DNA of 64,000 nucleotides. It comes from CAVSJA01 sp963728145 (lineage in GTDB: Bacteria; Bacteroidota; Bacteroidia; Chitinophagales; Chitinophagaceae). Within the stretch, counting starts at the first letter, position 1. Every line of letters begins with the position of its first letter. The DNA is taken from assembly GCA_963728145.1 (NCBI GenBank), contig CAVSJA010000005.1, positions 1 through 64,000 on the forward strand, in the 5' to 3' direction. A program made the translations under genes and the position numbers. Below, piece by piece: positions 1 to 9,493 of this stretch. The notes beneath the pieces are model-generated. The model was not told where the DNA came from, ran no database searches, and saw only the letters and a list, made by a program, of their open reading frames with translations.

Positions 1-243
1 AAAATGTTTCCTAACAATTATGTTGTACAACCGTATTTGCAAGCGGGCATTGGTGTATCAAAGTACCAGGGATACTATGGCGCAATCGTTCCTGTAGGAG
101 TGGGTCTGCAAGTAAATATCTTCGATGAAGCTTTTATAATGATCGATGCGCAATACCGCATGCCGGTAACCGAAACAACGAATTATCATTTTTATTTCGG
201 AATAGGGTTGGCGGGAAATATTGGTAAGAAGAAAGCCGAATAA
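1..243 (+). CDS. C-terminal end of an outer-membrane beta-barrel protein (partial)
   Basis: The reading frame is open from base 1, so the start lies outside the window. The last ~80 residues alternate polar and hydrophobic/aromatic positions (QPYLQAGIGVSKYQGYY, then FYFGIGLAGNIG), as in the closing strands of small Bacteroidota outer-membrane barrels. A short basic tail follows. No specific family can be named from this much. It is convergent with the PBP1A gene, and a terminator plus tandem repeats lie between the two. Confidence 0.6.
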   Translation, partial: KMFPNNYVVQPYLQAGIGVSKYQGYYGAIVPVGVGLQVNIFDEAFIMIDAQYRMPVTETTNYHFYFGIGLAGNIGKKKAE

Positions 244-332
244 GCAATGGGCAATGGGCAATGGGCAATGGGCAATGGGCAATGGGCAATGGGCAATGGG
301 CAATGGGCAATGGGCAATGGGCAATGGGCAAT
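244..332. repeat. Heptad tandem repeat, about 12 copies of GCAATGG
   Basis: Near-perfect 7-bp tandem array starting one base after the stop codon of the barrel gene. Its last unit changes to GCAATAG. A shorter array of the complementary word lies at 417-447, so the two can pair as a long hairpin around the terminator at 365-391. The array makes spurious open frames on the minus strand (repeating PIAHCPL), which are not genes. Confidence 0.95.
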
Positions 333-364
333 AGAGAAAATAACTAAGCAAGATATAAAAAATG

Positions 365-391
365 AAACCCCGGAAGTTCCGGGGTTTTTAT
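365..391. terminator. Bidirectional intrinsic terminator
   Basis: Nine-base stem AAACCCCGG / CCGGGGTTT with a 5-base loop (AAGTT), followed by a T-rich tract on the plus strand and preceded by A-rich sequence that serves the minus strand. It sits between the convergent barrel and PBP1A genes, as expected for a shared terminator. Confidence 0.85.
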
Positions 392-416
392 TTTTTTGAA
401 GCATTAGAGCTTTCTT

Positions 417-447
417 TGCCAATTGCCAATTGCCAATTGCCTATTGC
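417..447. repeat. Inverted partner arm of the heptad array (TTGCCAA/TTGCCTA words)
   Basis: Four or five 7-bp units complementary in style to the array at 244-332. On the minus strand the last unit GCAATAG supplies the PBP1A stop codon, so the repeat has grown into the end of the coding sequence. Confidence 0.8.
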
Positions 448-2832
448 TCGTCCTTCTTCTTCCCGAATAGTCTCTTAAATAATCCCTCTCTCTTCTTTTT
501 CGTGTCGGGCTTTGTAGTATCGGGTTTCTCTTTTTTCTTAATGTCTTTTATTGCTTCCTGCAATACCTTTTGTTCTTCGAGAGACTGTTTCGATTCAACC
601 GGGATATTTTGTGTATCGGGCCTGCTCAGGTAATCGTTTGCTGCAGCAGCTGCTTCTTCACCTTCCACGCCGGGTTCCGGCAGGCGGTCACCGATTGGAA
701 ATTCGAACATATCAATCTTCATATTTTCAGGCTGTACAAATGCAGACTGGCGATCGAGACCAAGCGTCTTATCCTGAAATACTTTTTGGTAAAAGTATTC
801 CCAGATCGGACGTGCAGCCTGTCCACCATAACCAAGCCCTCCTTCAAGTCTTACAAAACGATCGTCGCAACCGATCCATACACCTGCCTGCAATTGGGGA
901 GTAAAGCCCATGAACCATGCGTCGGAATTATCATTGGTTGTACCGGTCTTACCAGCCATTTCAGCTGCTCCAAGTCTTGCACGCAATCCTGCTGCGGTTC
1001 CGTAATCAACCACACCCTGCATCAGGCGGGTCATCGTATAGGCTGTTGTTTGGCTGATCACTTCCTTTCTTTCGGTATCGAATCTCGCTAATACATTTCC
1101 GTTCTTATCTTCAATGCGGGTGATATAAACAGGTTTGGTACTGAAACCACCTGTTGGGAACATGGAATAACCCCACATCATTTCGTATAGGGAAAGGTCG
1201 CAGGAACCAAGACTAATGGATGGATAAGGATCAACCTTTGTTGGAATATTTATCTGCTTGATAAAATCAGCAAAGCGCTGGGGTGTAGTTTGCTTAATGA
1301 GGTATGCTGCCACTTCATTCACTGACCAGGCCAATCCACTTGCCAAAGTACGGGTACCGGTACGACCGCTATTCTTCGCAGGCACACAAGCGTTACCAGG
1401 AAAACATTGTTGCACGGCTTCACATTCTGTTTCAGGAGTGAATCCATATTCTTCAATCGCCAATGCGTACAGGAATGGTTTGATCGCTGATCCCACCTGC
1501 CTCTTTGTACGCAGGTTCACGTGATCGTATTTGTAGTTCTTGAAGTCGATACCGCCTACCCATGCTTTCACCTGGCCTGTCATCGGATCCATCACCATAA
1601 AGGCTGTTTGCAGCATTTCTCTATGATACTTGATGGAATCAGCGGGAGTCATCAATGTGTCTTTTTCACGTTGAGGATTCCACGCAAATACCTTCATCTT
1701 TACTTTTTGTCTTGAAACTCTTCTTGATATCTGCTTCACTGACCCCTTCTTCCACCATATTCTTCCAACGATCGCTATTCTTCATCGCAGCATCCAATAC
1801 GTTTTCATGTCCTTTCCAAACTTTATCATTTTTCAGACTTGCCTGGTTGCTTAAAACTCTTTGCAATACCGGCATATGCTTGGCCACCGCTTCTTCTGCA
1901 TACAATTGCATGCGTGGGTTAATGGTGGTGAAGACTTTTAATCCATCTTCATAGATATCGTAGTTCTCACCATCAGCCTTTGTATTTTCTTTACACCATT
2001 TTCTTATGTCCTCACGCAATACGTCGAGGAAGTAAGGCGCAATACCATTATTCTCGTCGAGTTTTTTATAATTTGGTTTGATCGGTTGTACTATGAGTCG
2101 TTGATAATCGGCCTCAGTGAGATAGTTGTTCTTCACCATTTGCTTCATCACAACATTGCGACGATTAAATGACTCTTTATAATTCCTCACAGGATTGTAT
2201 CTCGAATTTGCCTTCAACATGCCAATCAGCACGGCTGCTTCATCAACACTAAGGCGATCTGGTTCCTTCTGATAAAATGTACGCGAAGCATTTCGGATAC
2301 CGAAAGTATTATCGGCGAAAGGAACGACATTGAGGTATAAAGCGATTATTTCCTGTTTAGTAAAATTGCGCTCAAGCTTTACCGCGATTATGCACTCTTT
2401 CAACTTCTCAATTACCCGTAGGATAAAGTTTTCTGAACCCTGACCAAGCATGTTCTTTGCAAGCTGTTGCGAAATGGTGCTTGCACCTCCGTCGCGACCA
2501 AGTTTTACGATGGCCCTGATCGAACCCCTTCCATCAATACCTGAATGGCCATAAAAGCGCTCGTCTTCTGTTGCCACCAGTGCGTTGACAACATTGGGAG
2601 AAATATCTTTATAACTTACGTAGCTGCGGTTTCCCTTTGCTTTGTAGTATTTACCCATCATGGTACCGTCATCCCCGTACACTTCAGTTGCGAGCATGAT
2701 AGAGGGATTTTCCAACTGTGCCAGGGAAGGCATCCTGCCGAAAACACCCAGGTTAATCATTAAAAGGAGTAACACGAAGACTGCGAATGATATCGTGAAG
2801 ATTCTCCAGAAGATGCGAACGGGACGTGACAT
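441..2832 (-). CDS. mrcA: Penicillin-binding protein 1A, bifunctional (interrupted by one frameshift)
   Basis: Class A PBP that polymerises glycan strands and crosslinks peptidoglycan at the outer face of the inner membrane. One TM helix spans about residues 7-29. The GT51 glycosyltransferase shows ATEDERFYGHSG (~88-97) and GGASTISQQLAKN (~115-127). The transpeptidase shows GSAIK (SxxK), SVNE (SxN) and AGKTGTTN (KTG). The frame breaks at the T5 run 1704-1708 (A5 on the coding strand). Removing one A joins KKSFKTK to VKMKVFAWN and gives an intact protein of about 796 residues. As given, two open frames exist (1666-2832 and 441-1739). All catalytic motifs survive, so an indel error is more likely than true inactivation. 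The stop lies in a heptad repeat. Confidence 0.93.
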
Positions 2833-3020
2833 AATTTATGGGAATTAGGTATTGGGAATTGGGAATTTATTGCGGATTTACATTGTACTAAAATCGTACC
2901 CGAAAATAAGAAGATCAACGGCTAGACAAAATCCATAGTACGGGCCCCGGTTTATTTAACTATTTCCAAACAACCCGCTGCTTCCGGCCTTGGGAATCAC
3001 TGCCTTCGACGGGTAGGGGC

Positions 3021-5981
3021 TTAGAATTTGCCCGGAAACGCCTGCGCCAGAAACTCTTTATAATGGGGAATATCTTTGCTACTCTTTAACATTTCCAGGT
3101 TCTCCTCCGTGATCACAATAAACGAGAATTTGGCAGCCGGCAGCCAGGGAACGATCTCTGTCGCTGCAATTTTACCAGTTTTATCCAGGTAGGCCAGTGC
3201 CGCGCCTGAGTTCTCAAAAGGATTCATCAACACCAGCTGGAAATTGTCATCAATCGGCACCGATGTTATATTGATCGGCTTGTTATAATAATTCACTTTG
3301 TTGTACCGGTTAAACGCATTCTTTGCCTCATTGACGAACACCGGGTCAACCTTGTCCAGGAGTATCGCAACATAGTGCGGTGATTCCGGCTTGAATTGAT
3401 AGGCAGGCTTTCCGGGAGCTACAGGAGTTTTTACCAATGGACTGTCTGTTTTGACAATTGGTGGCGGGACAACTGTATTCTTATCGGGCTGCTTTTGCGT
3501 TGTTACCTGTTGGTTAGGATTTGTTACCTGTTGATTAGGGTCTGTTACTTTCTGATCCACTTTTGCCAGGCTATCCTCAACGGGTCTTTCAATCTTTAGA
3601 TTAGTCAGGTATTTCTCGATCTCCTTTCTTCTATTCAATACATCCAGCATTGTTTGCGCTTTAGGATGGATGTTTGATGCAGGATAAAGATTGATAATAT
3701 TCTGTAACACTTTTTTCGCTGAATCATCCTGGTTCTGACGAATGAAATAAATAGTTTGGATATAGAGTAATTGCGGAGTCCAGTAATTCGAAGAATAAAT
3801 GCTGTCAGCATTTTTCTTGGCCGCCATTGCTTCTTCAAAATTTCCTTCTATGAAAAGGTTGTAGATCTTATCATAGCTTTTGGTCATTTCATTCTTCGCA
3901 TTAGTGGCCAGCGTACCTGAAGCCGGATTATTCACAAGCTGTTCTGAATTGGTACCTGCATATCTTTCTTTTAATTCAGCAGCGATCTCGCGTGCCTTAT
4001 CCTTATTGCCTGTTTTAGTGTAACAATAATGGAGGATCTGTAATGCTTCTGGCCTGTTATTACTGTATTTGAACCGCTCCACGAAATCTGTCAGTACGAC
4101 AATGGTTGAACCATAATCTTCCAATCCATCCATATATGCTTTTCCTAATTGGAATAAAGCATATTCAATAGAATCGTTTGAAGCCGCAAGCTGTGGTGCA
4201 GTCAATGGAATATTCTTCTTTAGACTTTCATAGTTGATCTCTCCATCTGTTGCACCGGGTTTTGTCACGCCTGAATTAACCCCCTGCTGTTGTTGGGCGG
4301 TCGCAGCTTGCTGCAATGCGGCGGCTCTTCGCCAGTTGTCAACGTTTGGACGATTGCCCCATTTCGCTTTGAAATTGGTAAATCCCTTTCCTTTGAGATC
4401 GGCATTATAGAAATACCATTCTCCCTTGGTATTACGATCGAAAATATCTACGGGACCTGCATTATCTTTTCCAATCATCAATGGGTTATTTATTGTCCCC
4501 GGATCTTCTTCAATCAATCCCTGATCTTTCCTTAGCTTCTTCACCATCTTTTTTATCACAGCGTCTCTTTCCTCTTCGCTCATTGAAGCTAATTTTTGAA
4601 GACTATCCTGGCGGGTGATGATGTCAATATTTTCTCCTATTCTGAATAGCGCTCTTTTCCTGTAATCAAATTCCTTCGGGTCAGCGACGCCTTCAGTGGT
4701 CAGGATGCTATCATAAAAACTTTTTGCGCTTCTATAGTCCTTGTCTTCAAAGGAGAGGTCTCCTAATTGCAGGTAAGTTCTTGTGCGTTGTTTTGGATCA
4801 CTTAATTGGTTCATCGCTTTCGCGGATCTCAGCAACATCACTTTTGCTCCCGCCCTGTTATTTCTTTCCAATTCAATTTGCGCAGCGGTATAATAAATAA
4901 TGTCACGATAGGTCATGTACCGGTCCTTCTTCGCCATCTTCAGCAATTCGTTAATACTTTCCTGGATGGCCGCTTCATTGCTTTTATTCTGGCGAATGGA
5001 ATTCAAAAGCGCATACACTTCGAGGATCGGGTCAAGTGAATGCTTATGGGCTTTTTGATAATAAACCATTGCCTGATCAGACTTACCAGCAAGCTCATAT
5101 AGTTGAGCGATCAGGTATTCCCAGCGAGCCTGTTCGGTTTTATTCGAGGAATTATCGAGTGATTTTGAAAGATATAAAGCTGCGCTATCGTACATGGATT
5201 GTTTATAAAACCAGTACGACTGCATTTCATATAGATCAGTTCTTAATCTTGCAGGAAAGAGAGGATCGTGCTTTAGTGTTTCAATTAATCCGGCCGCTTC
5301 AGGCAATTCATCTCTTTCAAGATATGTTCTGATTTGCCAGATAAATGATTCATTCCGGCTGGGGGGCCGGGTGAAAACTTTGGTGCTGAGATCTTTTTTC
5401 TCTTTTGTTGAAATGGAAAAAGCATTTCCTCCTGCAGCATTACTTCCAATCGGTTTATCATAGCCATCTTTTTCTTTTGGAGAGAAAGCATAGTTGATAT
5501 ACTGGAAGGTGAGGTAGGCTGAATCCAGTTCGTTCTTGAAGAAATATGCTTTGCCCAGGAGCATATACATATTATCGATCCAGCTATTTCTCAGGTCATG
5601 CAGGAGTATGCCGGCGTTGGCCCGGTAGATAACAGAATCCAGTTCAAGGCTATCGGCCATTGTTTTGGCCGGGCTATAATTGTAAAAGGGGAGAAGCTTT
5701 GTGAAATCATCCTTGTGAGCGTATTTGGCCTTCGCGATCACCTCGTTCAATCTTTCGTTCGCATTGAAATGCCAGTTGAACTTGGTCACACCGTTTTGCG
5801 TGAATCGTCGCAGAACAGTAAACTTTGTTGTCTCTGTTTTTTCAGACGCCAATTTTTTATTTTCGAATTTTTCGGGGTGCTTGAGGTTGATGGACAAAGA
5901 AGGGTTCTGCCCGTAAATTACAGGCATGCAGCAGATAAGAGCTATAATACTGGTAACCGTCCGAAGAAAAACCTTGTCCAT
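3021..5981 (-). CDS. sprE: TPR protein, SprE/PorW-like (type IX secretion/gliding)
   Basis: 986 residues with an N-terminal signal sequence (about 1-25, ending ...CMPVIYGQ). Many helical TPR-type repeats run through most of the length, followed by a Q/P/T-rich linker (~800-860, repeated QQVTNPNQQ) and a C-terminal globular domain with SPHYVAILLDK and MNPFENSG-like motifs. This architecture matches SprE of Flavobacterium and PorW of Porphyromonas, a periplasm/outer-membrane TPR component needed for type IX secretion. I see no clean lipobox. PBP1A downstream and bactofilin across the divergent promoter region fit the gene neighbourhood I associate with SprE in Bacteroidota. A T9SS client occurs at 45220-47142. 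The name is by architecture, not by alignment. Confidence 0.7.
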   Translation of the reverse strand: MDKVFLRTVTSIIALICCMPVIYGQNPSLSINLKHPEKFENKKLASEKTETTKFTVLRRFTQNGVTKFNWHFNANERLNEVIAKAKYAHKDDFTKLLPFYNYSPAKTMADSLELDSVIYRANAGILLHDLRNSWIDNMYMLLGKAYFFKNELDSAYLTFQYINYAFSPKEKDGYDKPIGSNAAGGNAFSISTKEKKDLSTKVFTRPPSRNESFIWQIRTYLERDELPEAAGLIETLKHDPLFPARLRTDLYEMQSYWFYKQSMYDSAALYLSKSLDNSSNKTEQARWEYLIAQLYELAGKSDQAMVYYQKAHKHSLDPILEVYALLNSIRQNKSNEAAIQESINELLKMAKKDRYMTYRDIIYYTAAQIELERNNRAGAKVMLLRSAKAMNQLSDPKQRTRTYLQLGDLSFEDKDYRSAKSFYDSILTTEGVADPKEFDYRKRALFRIGENIDIITRQDSLQKLASMSEEERDAVIKKMVKKLRKDQGLIEEDPGTINNPLMIGKDNAGPVDIFDRNTKGEWYFYNADLKGKGFTNFKAKWGNRPNVDNWRRAAALQQAATAQQQQGVNSGVTKPGATDGEINYESLKKNIPLTAPQLAASNDSIEYALFQLGKAYMDGLEDYGSTIVVLTDFVERFKYSNNRPEALQILHYCYTKTGNKDKAREIAAELKERYAGTNSEQLVNNPASGTLATNAKNEMTKSYDKIYNLFIEGNFEEAMAAKKNADSIYSSNYWTPQLLYIQTIYFIRQNQDDSAKKVLQNIINLYPASNIHPKAQTMLDVLNRRKEIEKYLTNLKIERPVEDSLAKVDQKVTDPNQQVTNPNQQVTTQKQPDKNTVVPPPIVKTDSPLVKTPVAPGKPAYQFKPESPHYVAILLDKVDPVFVNEAKNAFNRYNKVNYYNKPINITSVPIDDNFQLVLMNPFENSGAALAYLDKTGKIAATEIVPWLPAAKFSFIVITEENLEMLKSSKDIPHYKEFLAQAFPGKF

Positions 5982-6111
5982 TTGCGGCGCAAACTAGTTT
6001 CTTAATAACTGATTTTCAAGAAAATTATTATAAAAATAGCCTATAATTTTCACTAAGCTTTTTCAGGCGATAAAGGGTCTATCTTGTAACTTTAAACCGA
6101 GAAATTCCAGT

Positions 6112-6507
6112 ATGGCCAAATTCGATGCCAATTCCACCCTGAAACGTTTACGTAACCGCTACCGCCTGGTAGTTATGAACGATGATACTTACGAGGAAGT
6201 TGTTACGTTTAAGTTGTCAAGGCTGAGTGTTTATATAGTTCTTAGCACCATTTTTGTTGTATTGACCGGGCTCACCGTTGCGCTCATCGTATTTACACCA
6301 TTGAGGATGTATATTCCGGGTTATGGAGATATGAACGTAACAAGGGAGTTGAGAGATTTGAAAATAAAAACCGATTCGCTCGAGCAGGCGATGCAGCATA
6401 AGGACCAGTACCTGTTGAATCTAAAGAATGTTTTACAAGGGAACACGAGTTTGAAGATAGATACAACGGCCCTGGAAATCCCGAAAGCGGAAAGTATAAA
6501 AGACTAA
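6112..6507 (+). CDS. Short membrane protein resembling the N-terminal part of M23 peptidases, without the peptidase
   Basis: 131 residues. A basic cytoplasmic start (RLRNRYRLVVMNDDTYEE) is followed by one TM helix (about 45-67), the motif FTPLRMYIPGYG, and a coiled-coil-like stretch. In Bacteroidota the same N-terminus (YRLV.MND.TFEE ... FTPL..YIPGYG) usually leads a membrane-anchored M23 endopeptidase of roughly 300 residues. Here the protein stops before any HxxxD/HxH zinc motif. It is divergent from sprE and 27 bp upstream of bactofilin. Likely an envelope scaffold or a bactofilin partner; this is inference. The downstream sequence is a different gene, so no frameshift explains the missing domain. 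Confidence 0.7.
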   Translation: MAKFDANSTLKRLRNRYRLVVMNDDTYEEVVTFKLSRLSVYIVLSTIFVVLTGLTVALIVFTPLRMYIPGYGDMNVTRELRDLKIKTDSLEQAMQHKDQYLLNLKNVLQGNTSLKIDTTALEIPKAESIKD

Positions 6508-6536
6508 ATCCAGATACTATTAAATCCAGATACTAT
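6505..6536. repeat. Exact 16-bp tandem duplication at the bactofilin start
   Basis: TAAATCCAGATACTAT occurs twice head to tail. The first copy contains the stop codon of the upstream gene, and the second runs into the ATG of bactofilin. The duplication makes up the whole intergenic space, so the original spacing was probably 16 bp shorter and the genes nearly abutting. Confidence 0.9.
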
Positions 6537-6957
6537 GTTCAATCCAAAAACCAAATCCGAAAGTTTCGGCGAAACCTCTTCATCCGGTGGCGCAAGCCTT
6601 ATTGCCTCCGGCACTACCTTAAAAGGAGATATTACCAGTAACGGTGATATCAGAATTGACGGAATCTTACAGGGAAATATTTACTGCAATGCCAAAGTGG
6701 TCATTGGAGCCAATGGTGTTGTTGAAGGTGACGTAAATGGCCAGCAGGCCGACGTCATGGGTAAAATTACCGGTACGGTGAAAGTCAAGGACATTTTGCT
6801 ATTGAAAGGCAATAGCCAGGTCAGCGGAAATATTCACGCCGGAAAACTGCAAATCGAACCAACTGCCAGCTTCAATGGACAGTGTCACATGACTATTCCA
6901 CAGGCAAACGGCCAGGAGAAGAGGATGGATAAGTTGATTAAAGATGAAGCAGCTTAA
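6535..6957 (+). CDS. Bactofilin (polymer-forming cytoskeletal protein)
   Basis: 140 residues: a disordered N-terminus (to ~20), a bactofilin domain with short beta-helix repeats (SGTTLKGDITSNGDIRIDG, LQGNIYCNAKVVIG, GVVEGDVNG, GKITGTVKVKD, SQVSGNIHAGKLQIEP), then a short tail. Bactofilins form membrane-associated filaments that position cell-wall enzymes. Co-orientation with the M23-type N-terminal protein and closeness to PBP1A support a wall-organising role. The gene is followed by a heptad-word hairpin at 6961-7040. Confidence 0.92.
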   Translation: MFNPKTKSESFGETSSSGGASLIASGTTLKGDITSNGDIRIDGILQGNIYCNAKVVIGANGVVEGDVNGQQADVMGKITGTVKVKDILLLKGNSQVSGNIHAGKLQIEPTASFNGQCHMTIPQANGQEKRMDKLIKDEAA

Positions 6958-6960
6958 ATC

Positions 6961-7040
6961 AATTGGCAATAAGCAATAGGCAATAGGCAAAATGGACCGT
7001 GAGTTCGCTTTGCCCATTGCTTATTGCCAATTGCCTATTG
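6961..7040. repeat. Inverted pair of heptad-word arrays (GGCAATA / TTGCCTA)
   Basis: Left arm 6961-6992 carries GGCAATA-type units; right arm 7009-7040 carries TTGCCCA/TTGCCTA-type units; about 16 bp separate them. It begins four bases after the bactofilin stop and ends just before the next gene, so transcripts of this operon would carry a stem-loop here. Confidence 0.85.
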
Positions 7041-7055
7041 TTTTATATTTGCTGC

Positions 7056-7454
7056 ATGAAACCCGCATTTCGTGCATTTCGTCCAGTTCTCATTGTATTC
7101 ATTCTCTTTAATGCGTTTTTTCTTTTCGGAAAGTCGATTCTCGACAAATGGTCTGCTGACCAGAATGTGTTGATTCTAGGCAACCTGATTCTTTTTATTG
7201 CAACGGCAGTTTCTTATTACTTCTATGCGAAAAGTTTTCAGAATAACAATGCGCATGCATTTGTTAGGATGATCACTGCGGGAATGTTCGTTAAGCTATT
7301 GATCTGCCTCGGCGTTTCTTTTATTTATATCATGTTTGCGGGTAAGGATGTCAATCTTGGCGGAGTCATTGGTTGTATGGTAATTTATATGATCTACACA
7401 GCAATTGAAGTTTCTGCTTTAATGAAGCTAAGTAAGACAAACAAAAATGCCTAA
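7056..7454 (+). CDS. Small four-helix membrane protein, AtpI-like
   Basis: About 132 residues from ATG 7056. An upstream in-frame start at 6999 would translate the repeat, so I reject it. Four hydrophobic segments are visible: PVLIVFILFNAFFLFG, VLILGNLILFIATAVSYYF, MFVKLLICLGVSFIYIMF and GVIGCMVIYMIYTAIEVSAL. In many Bacteroidota a small protein of this type sits between bactofilin and the F0 ATP synthase genes and is annotated ATP synthase subunit I-like. No atp genes follow here. A TATATTTG box at 7044-7051 resembles the Bacteroidota -7 element but lies very close to the ATG. The stop overlaps the next gene by 8 bp. Confidence 0.65.
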   Translation: MKPAFRAFRPVLIVFILFNAFFLFGKSILDKWSADQNVLILGNLILFIATAVSYYFYAKSFQNNNAHAFVRMITAGMFVKLLICLGVSFIYIMFAGKDVNLGGVIGCMVIYMIYTAIEVSALMKLSKTNKNA

Positions 7455-8082
7455 GCGCGAAGCTCCGTTAGAATATCTTCAACGTTTTGTACCCCGGGCC
7501 GCAGTACCACACGTGTTGGCCTATCTCAATCGCTATCATGTGCATCTTACCATTACCCGTGAACGAAAATCAGTTCTCGGCGATTATCGTCATGCTACCG
7601 GTTACCAGAATCATCGCATCAGCGTAAATGGTACTTTGAATCAATTTGCTTTCCTGATTACGTTGATCCATGAGTTGGCACATCTCGTCACATTTCATGA
7701 ACATGGAAACCAGGTACAGGCGCATGGAAGGGAATGGAAGAGTTTCTATGGATTGATGTTGAAAGATTTTATTGCACTGAATATTTTCCCCGATGATATA
7801 CGTCTCTCACTCGAACGTTCAATGCACGATCTTCCCGCCAGCAGTTGCGCCGATGATGCACTCACCCGCGTTTTAAAGAATTATGATGTTCGATCAAATG
7901 GTCTTGTTCATGTTGAGCAGATCGCTGAAGGAAAATTATTTGCACTTGAAGAAGGCCAGATCTTCAAGAAAGGAAAAAAACTTCGTAAGCGGTTTCAGTG
8001 TACGGAGGTGAAAACTGGGAGGATTTATCTTTTAGCCCCGTGTATGAGGTTAAAGCGGTTTGATTACTACGGAGAAATATGA
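7447..8082 (+). CDS. SprT-like zinc metallopeptidase-domain protein
   Basis: 211 residues. The zinc motif LIHELAHLVTFHEHG (HExxH, about residues 76-80) is followed by a third histidine in VQAHGREWK, the SprT-family pattern. The C-terminal part (FKKGKKLRKRFQCTEVKTGRIYLL) has one cysteine only, so the usual zinc ribbon seems absent or degenerate. SprT/Spartan proteins are zinc proteins linked to transcription or DNA-protein crosslinks; the substrate here is unknown. The gene overlaps the upstream membrane-protein gene by 8 bp, which suggests translational coupling. Confidence 0.85.
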   Translation: MPKREAPLEYLQRFVPRAAVPHVLAYLNRYHVHLTITRERKSVLGDYRHATGYQNHRISVNGTLNQFAFLITLIHELAHLVTFHEHGNQVQAHGREWKSFYGLMLKDFIALNIFPDDIRLSLERSMHDLPASSCADDALTRVLKNYDVRSNGLVHVEQIAEGKLFALEEGQIFKKGKKLRKRFQCTEVKTGRIYLLAPCMRLKRFDYYGEI

Positions 8083-8096
8083 GAATTCTTCTGTAT

Positions 8097-8247
8097 TTTC
8101 TCTGCGTCCTCTGCGCTACTTTGCGGCCTCTGCGTCCAAAAAAATCTCGCCATTAGTGACTTTGAAAATACATAGTGACCAATGTGCAAGATTTTTAGGA
8201 CGCAGAGGCCGAGTCACTTTCGTGAGGACGCAGAGGACACAGAGAAA
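8097..8247. repeat. Inverted repeat of CTCTGCGTC words
   Basis: Left arm about 8097-8144 (repeated CTCTGCGTCC, CTCTGCGC, CCTCTGCGTCC). Right arm about 8191-8247 (AGGACGCAGAGG twice and GGACACAGAG). The arms are separated by about 45 bp and complementary over most of their length. It fills the 234-bp gap between the SprT-like and GNAT genes; the open frame through it is not a gene. Confidence 0.88.
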
Positions 8248-8316
8248 TCATGACATTGAAGGGAACCGAATTATTAGTCGAAATGACAAATCCGCGCTAA
8301 TCTATAACTTTAGATC

Positions 8317-8808
8317 ATGACCGCTTTCAACATCAGAAAAATTCAACCTTCAGATAATACAACTCTCGCAACAATCGTCCGCAACACCCTCGCCGAATTC
8401 GGCGCCAATCATCCGAATACTGTTTACTACGATCCCACAACAGATCATCTCTACGAACTCTTCCAAAAACCAGGCGCTATTTATTATGTAGCCGAAAATG
8501 AAGAAGGCATTGCCGGCGGTGCAGGGATCTATCCATCCGATGGATTGCCTGCTGATACCTGCGAACTGGTAAAAATGTATTTACTTCCTTCCGTTAGAGG
8601 AAAGGGCCTGGGAAAATCATTAATCGAAAAGGTATTGGCCTTTGCAAAGGATGCCGGATATAAAAAAGTCTACATTGAAACAATGCCTGAGCTTCGAAAA
8701 GCAATGAGTGTTTATGAAAAGTTTGGGTTTAAATATTTAGATGGGCCGATGGGAAATACGGGGCATACGGGATGTAGTGTTTGGATGTTGATGGAGATGA
8801 GGGTGTGA
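8317..8808 (+). CDS. GNAT family N-acetyltransferase
   Basis: 163 residues, full length for a GNAT. The acetyl-CoA-binding motif A is LVKMYLLPSVRGKGLGKSLIEKVLAFA (about 87-113, with RGKGLG as the Q/RxxGxG/A signature), followed by KKVYIETMPELRKAMSVYEKFGF, the usual strand 5 and helix 4. The substrate cannot be told. Monocistronic between two repeat or AT-rich gaps. Confidence 0.9.
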   Translation: MTAFNIRKIQPSDNTTLATIVRNTLAEFGANHPNTVYYDPTTDHLYELFQKPGAIYYVAENEEGIAGGAGIYPSDGLPADTCELVKMYLLPSVRGKGLGKSLIEKVLAFAKDAGYKKVYIETMPELRKAMSVYEKFGFKYLDGPMGNTGHTGCSVWMLMEMRV

Positions 8809-8899
8809 AAGATTCACCTTCACCATTAAATTTGAATTGGACAATTGCTAATATCTTCTTGTTGGTAGGTATATTTTTGATACTCAATAATATTCGAAA

Positions 8900-9493
8900 A
8901 TGAACTATTTGAGCGACAAAATCCCAAACCTAGAAATAAGGACTTATCGTGGCGAGAACTATGAGATTAAAAGTATTGAGGGTAAAATTAAGTTGGATGT
9001 TTGGGTTGGATATCAAAGCAGACAAGGAGCATATGGCTCTATTGACAACGGAGAACAATCAGACGGAACTGTCAAACTGAATATTGGCGGCGACATGGCT
9101 CTGGACAACCCCGAAGTCACACAAGAACATGTCAATGCTTATAATTATTTAACACAACACAAAGAAACAATTAGAGACTCAATTCTTGCTTCACTTTTAG
9201 CTCAATACAAGGATTTACAAGAGCAATATGGGTATGATGCAGAAGATGCAGTTTACAGTATGCCAGACGTTGACAATGTGTCTCAATTCAAAACCCTTAT
9301 CGGACTATCCACAGTGCATATATTAAATGTAAGCAAAGATGAGATAGCGTATGTTGGCTATGAATTTGGGTGTACATGGGACGACGAACATGGTCTCGGC
9401 ATCATGACACATAAAGACAGAGTTATTGAAATTGGCGGAGCTGATTCTTCTTTCTTGACATGGGTTGCAGAAAAAGATTTAAATCCGAGATAA
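8900..9493 (+). CDS. DUF6985 domain protein
   Basis: 197 residues, no signal peptide. The C-terminal block YVGYEFGCTWDDEHGLGIMTHKDRVIEIGGAD (about 152-183) is the typical DUF6985 core. Proteins of this kind occur as single small genes in variable regions and may include immunity-like proteins, but no toxin is next to it here. Codon use is AT-rich compared with the envelope genes to the left. Function unknown. Confidence 0.75.
   Translation: MNYLSDKIPNLEIRTYRGENYEIKSIEGKIKLDVWVGYQSRQGAYGSIDNGEQSDGTVKLNIGGDMALDNPEVTQEHVNAYNYLTQHKETIRDSILASLLAQYKDLQEQYGYDAEDAVYSMPDVDNVSQFKTLIGLSTVHILNVSKDEIAYVGYEFGCTWDDEHGLGIMTHKDRVIEIGGADSSFLTWVAEKDLNPR

Noticed and set aside
58..422. Minus-strand open frames with PIAHCPL repeats
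   Set aside because: They are translations of the heptad array; length is due to lack of stops in the repeat, not coding.
8060..8320. Open frame between SprT-like and GNAT genes
   Set aside because: Runs entirely through the CTCTGCGTC inverted repeat and has no protein-like composition.
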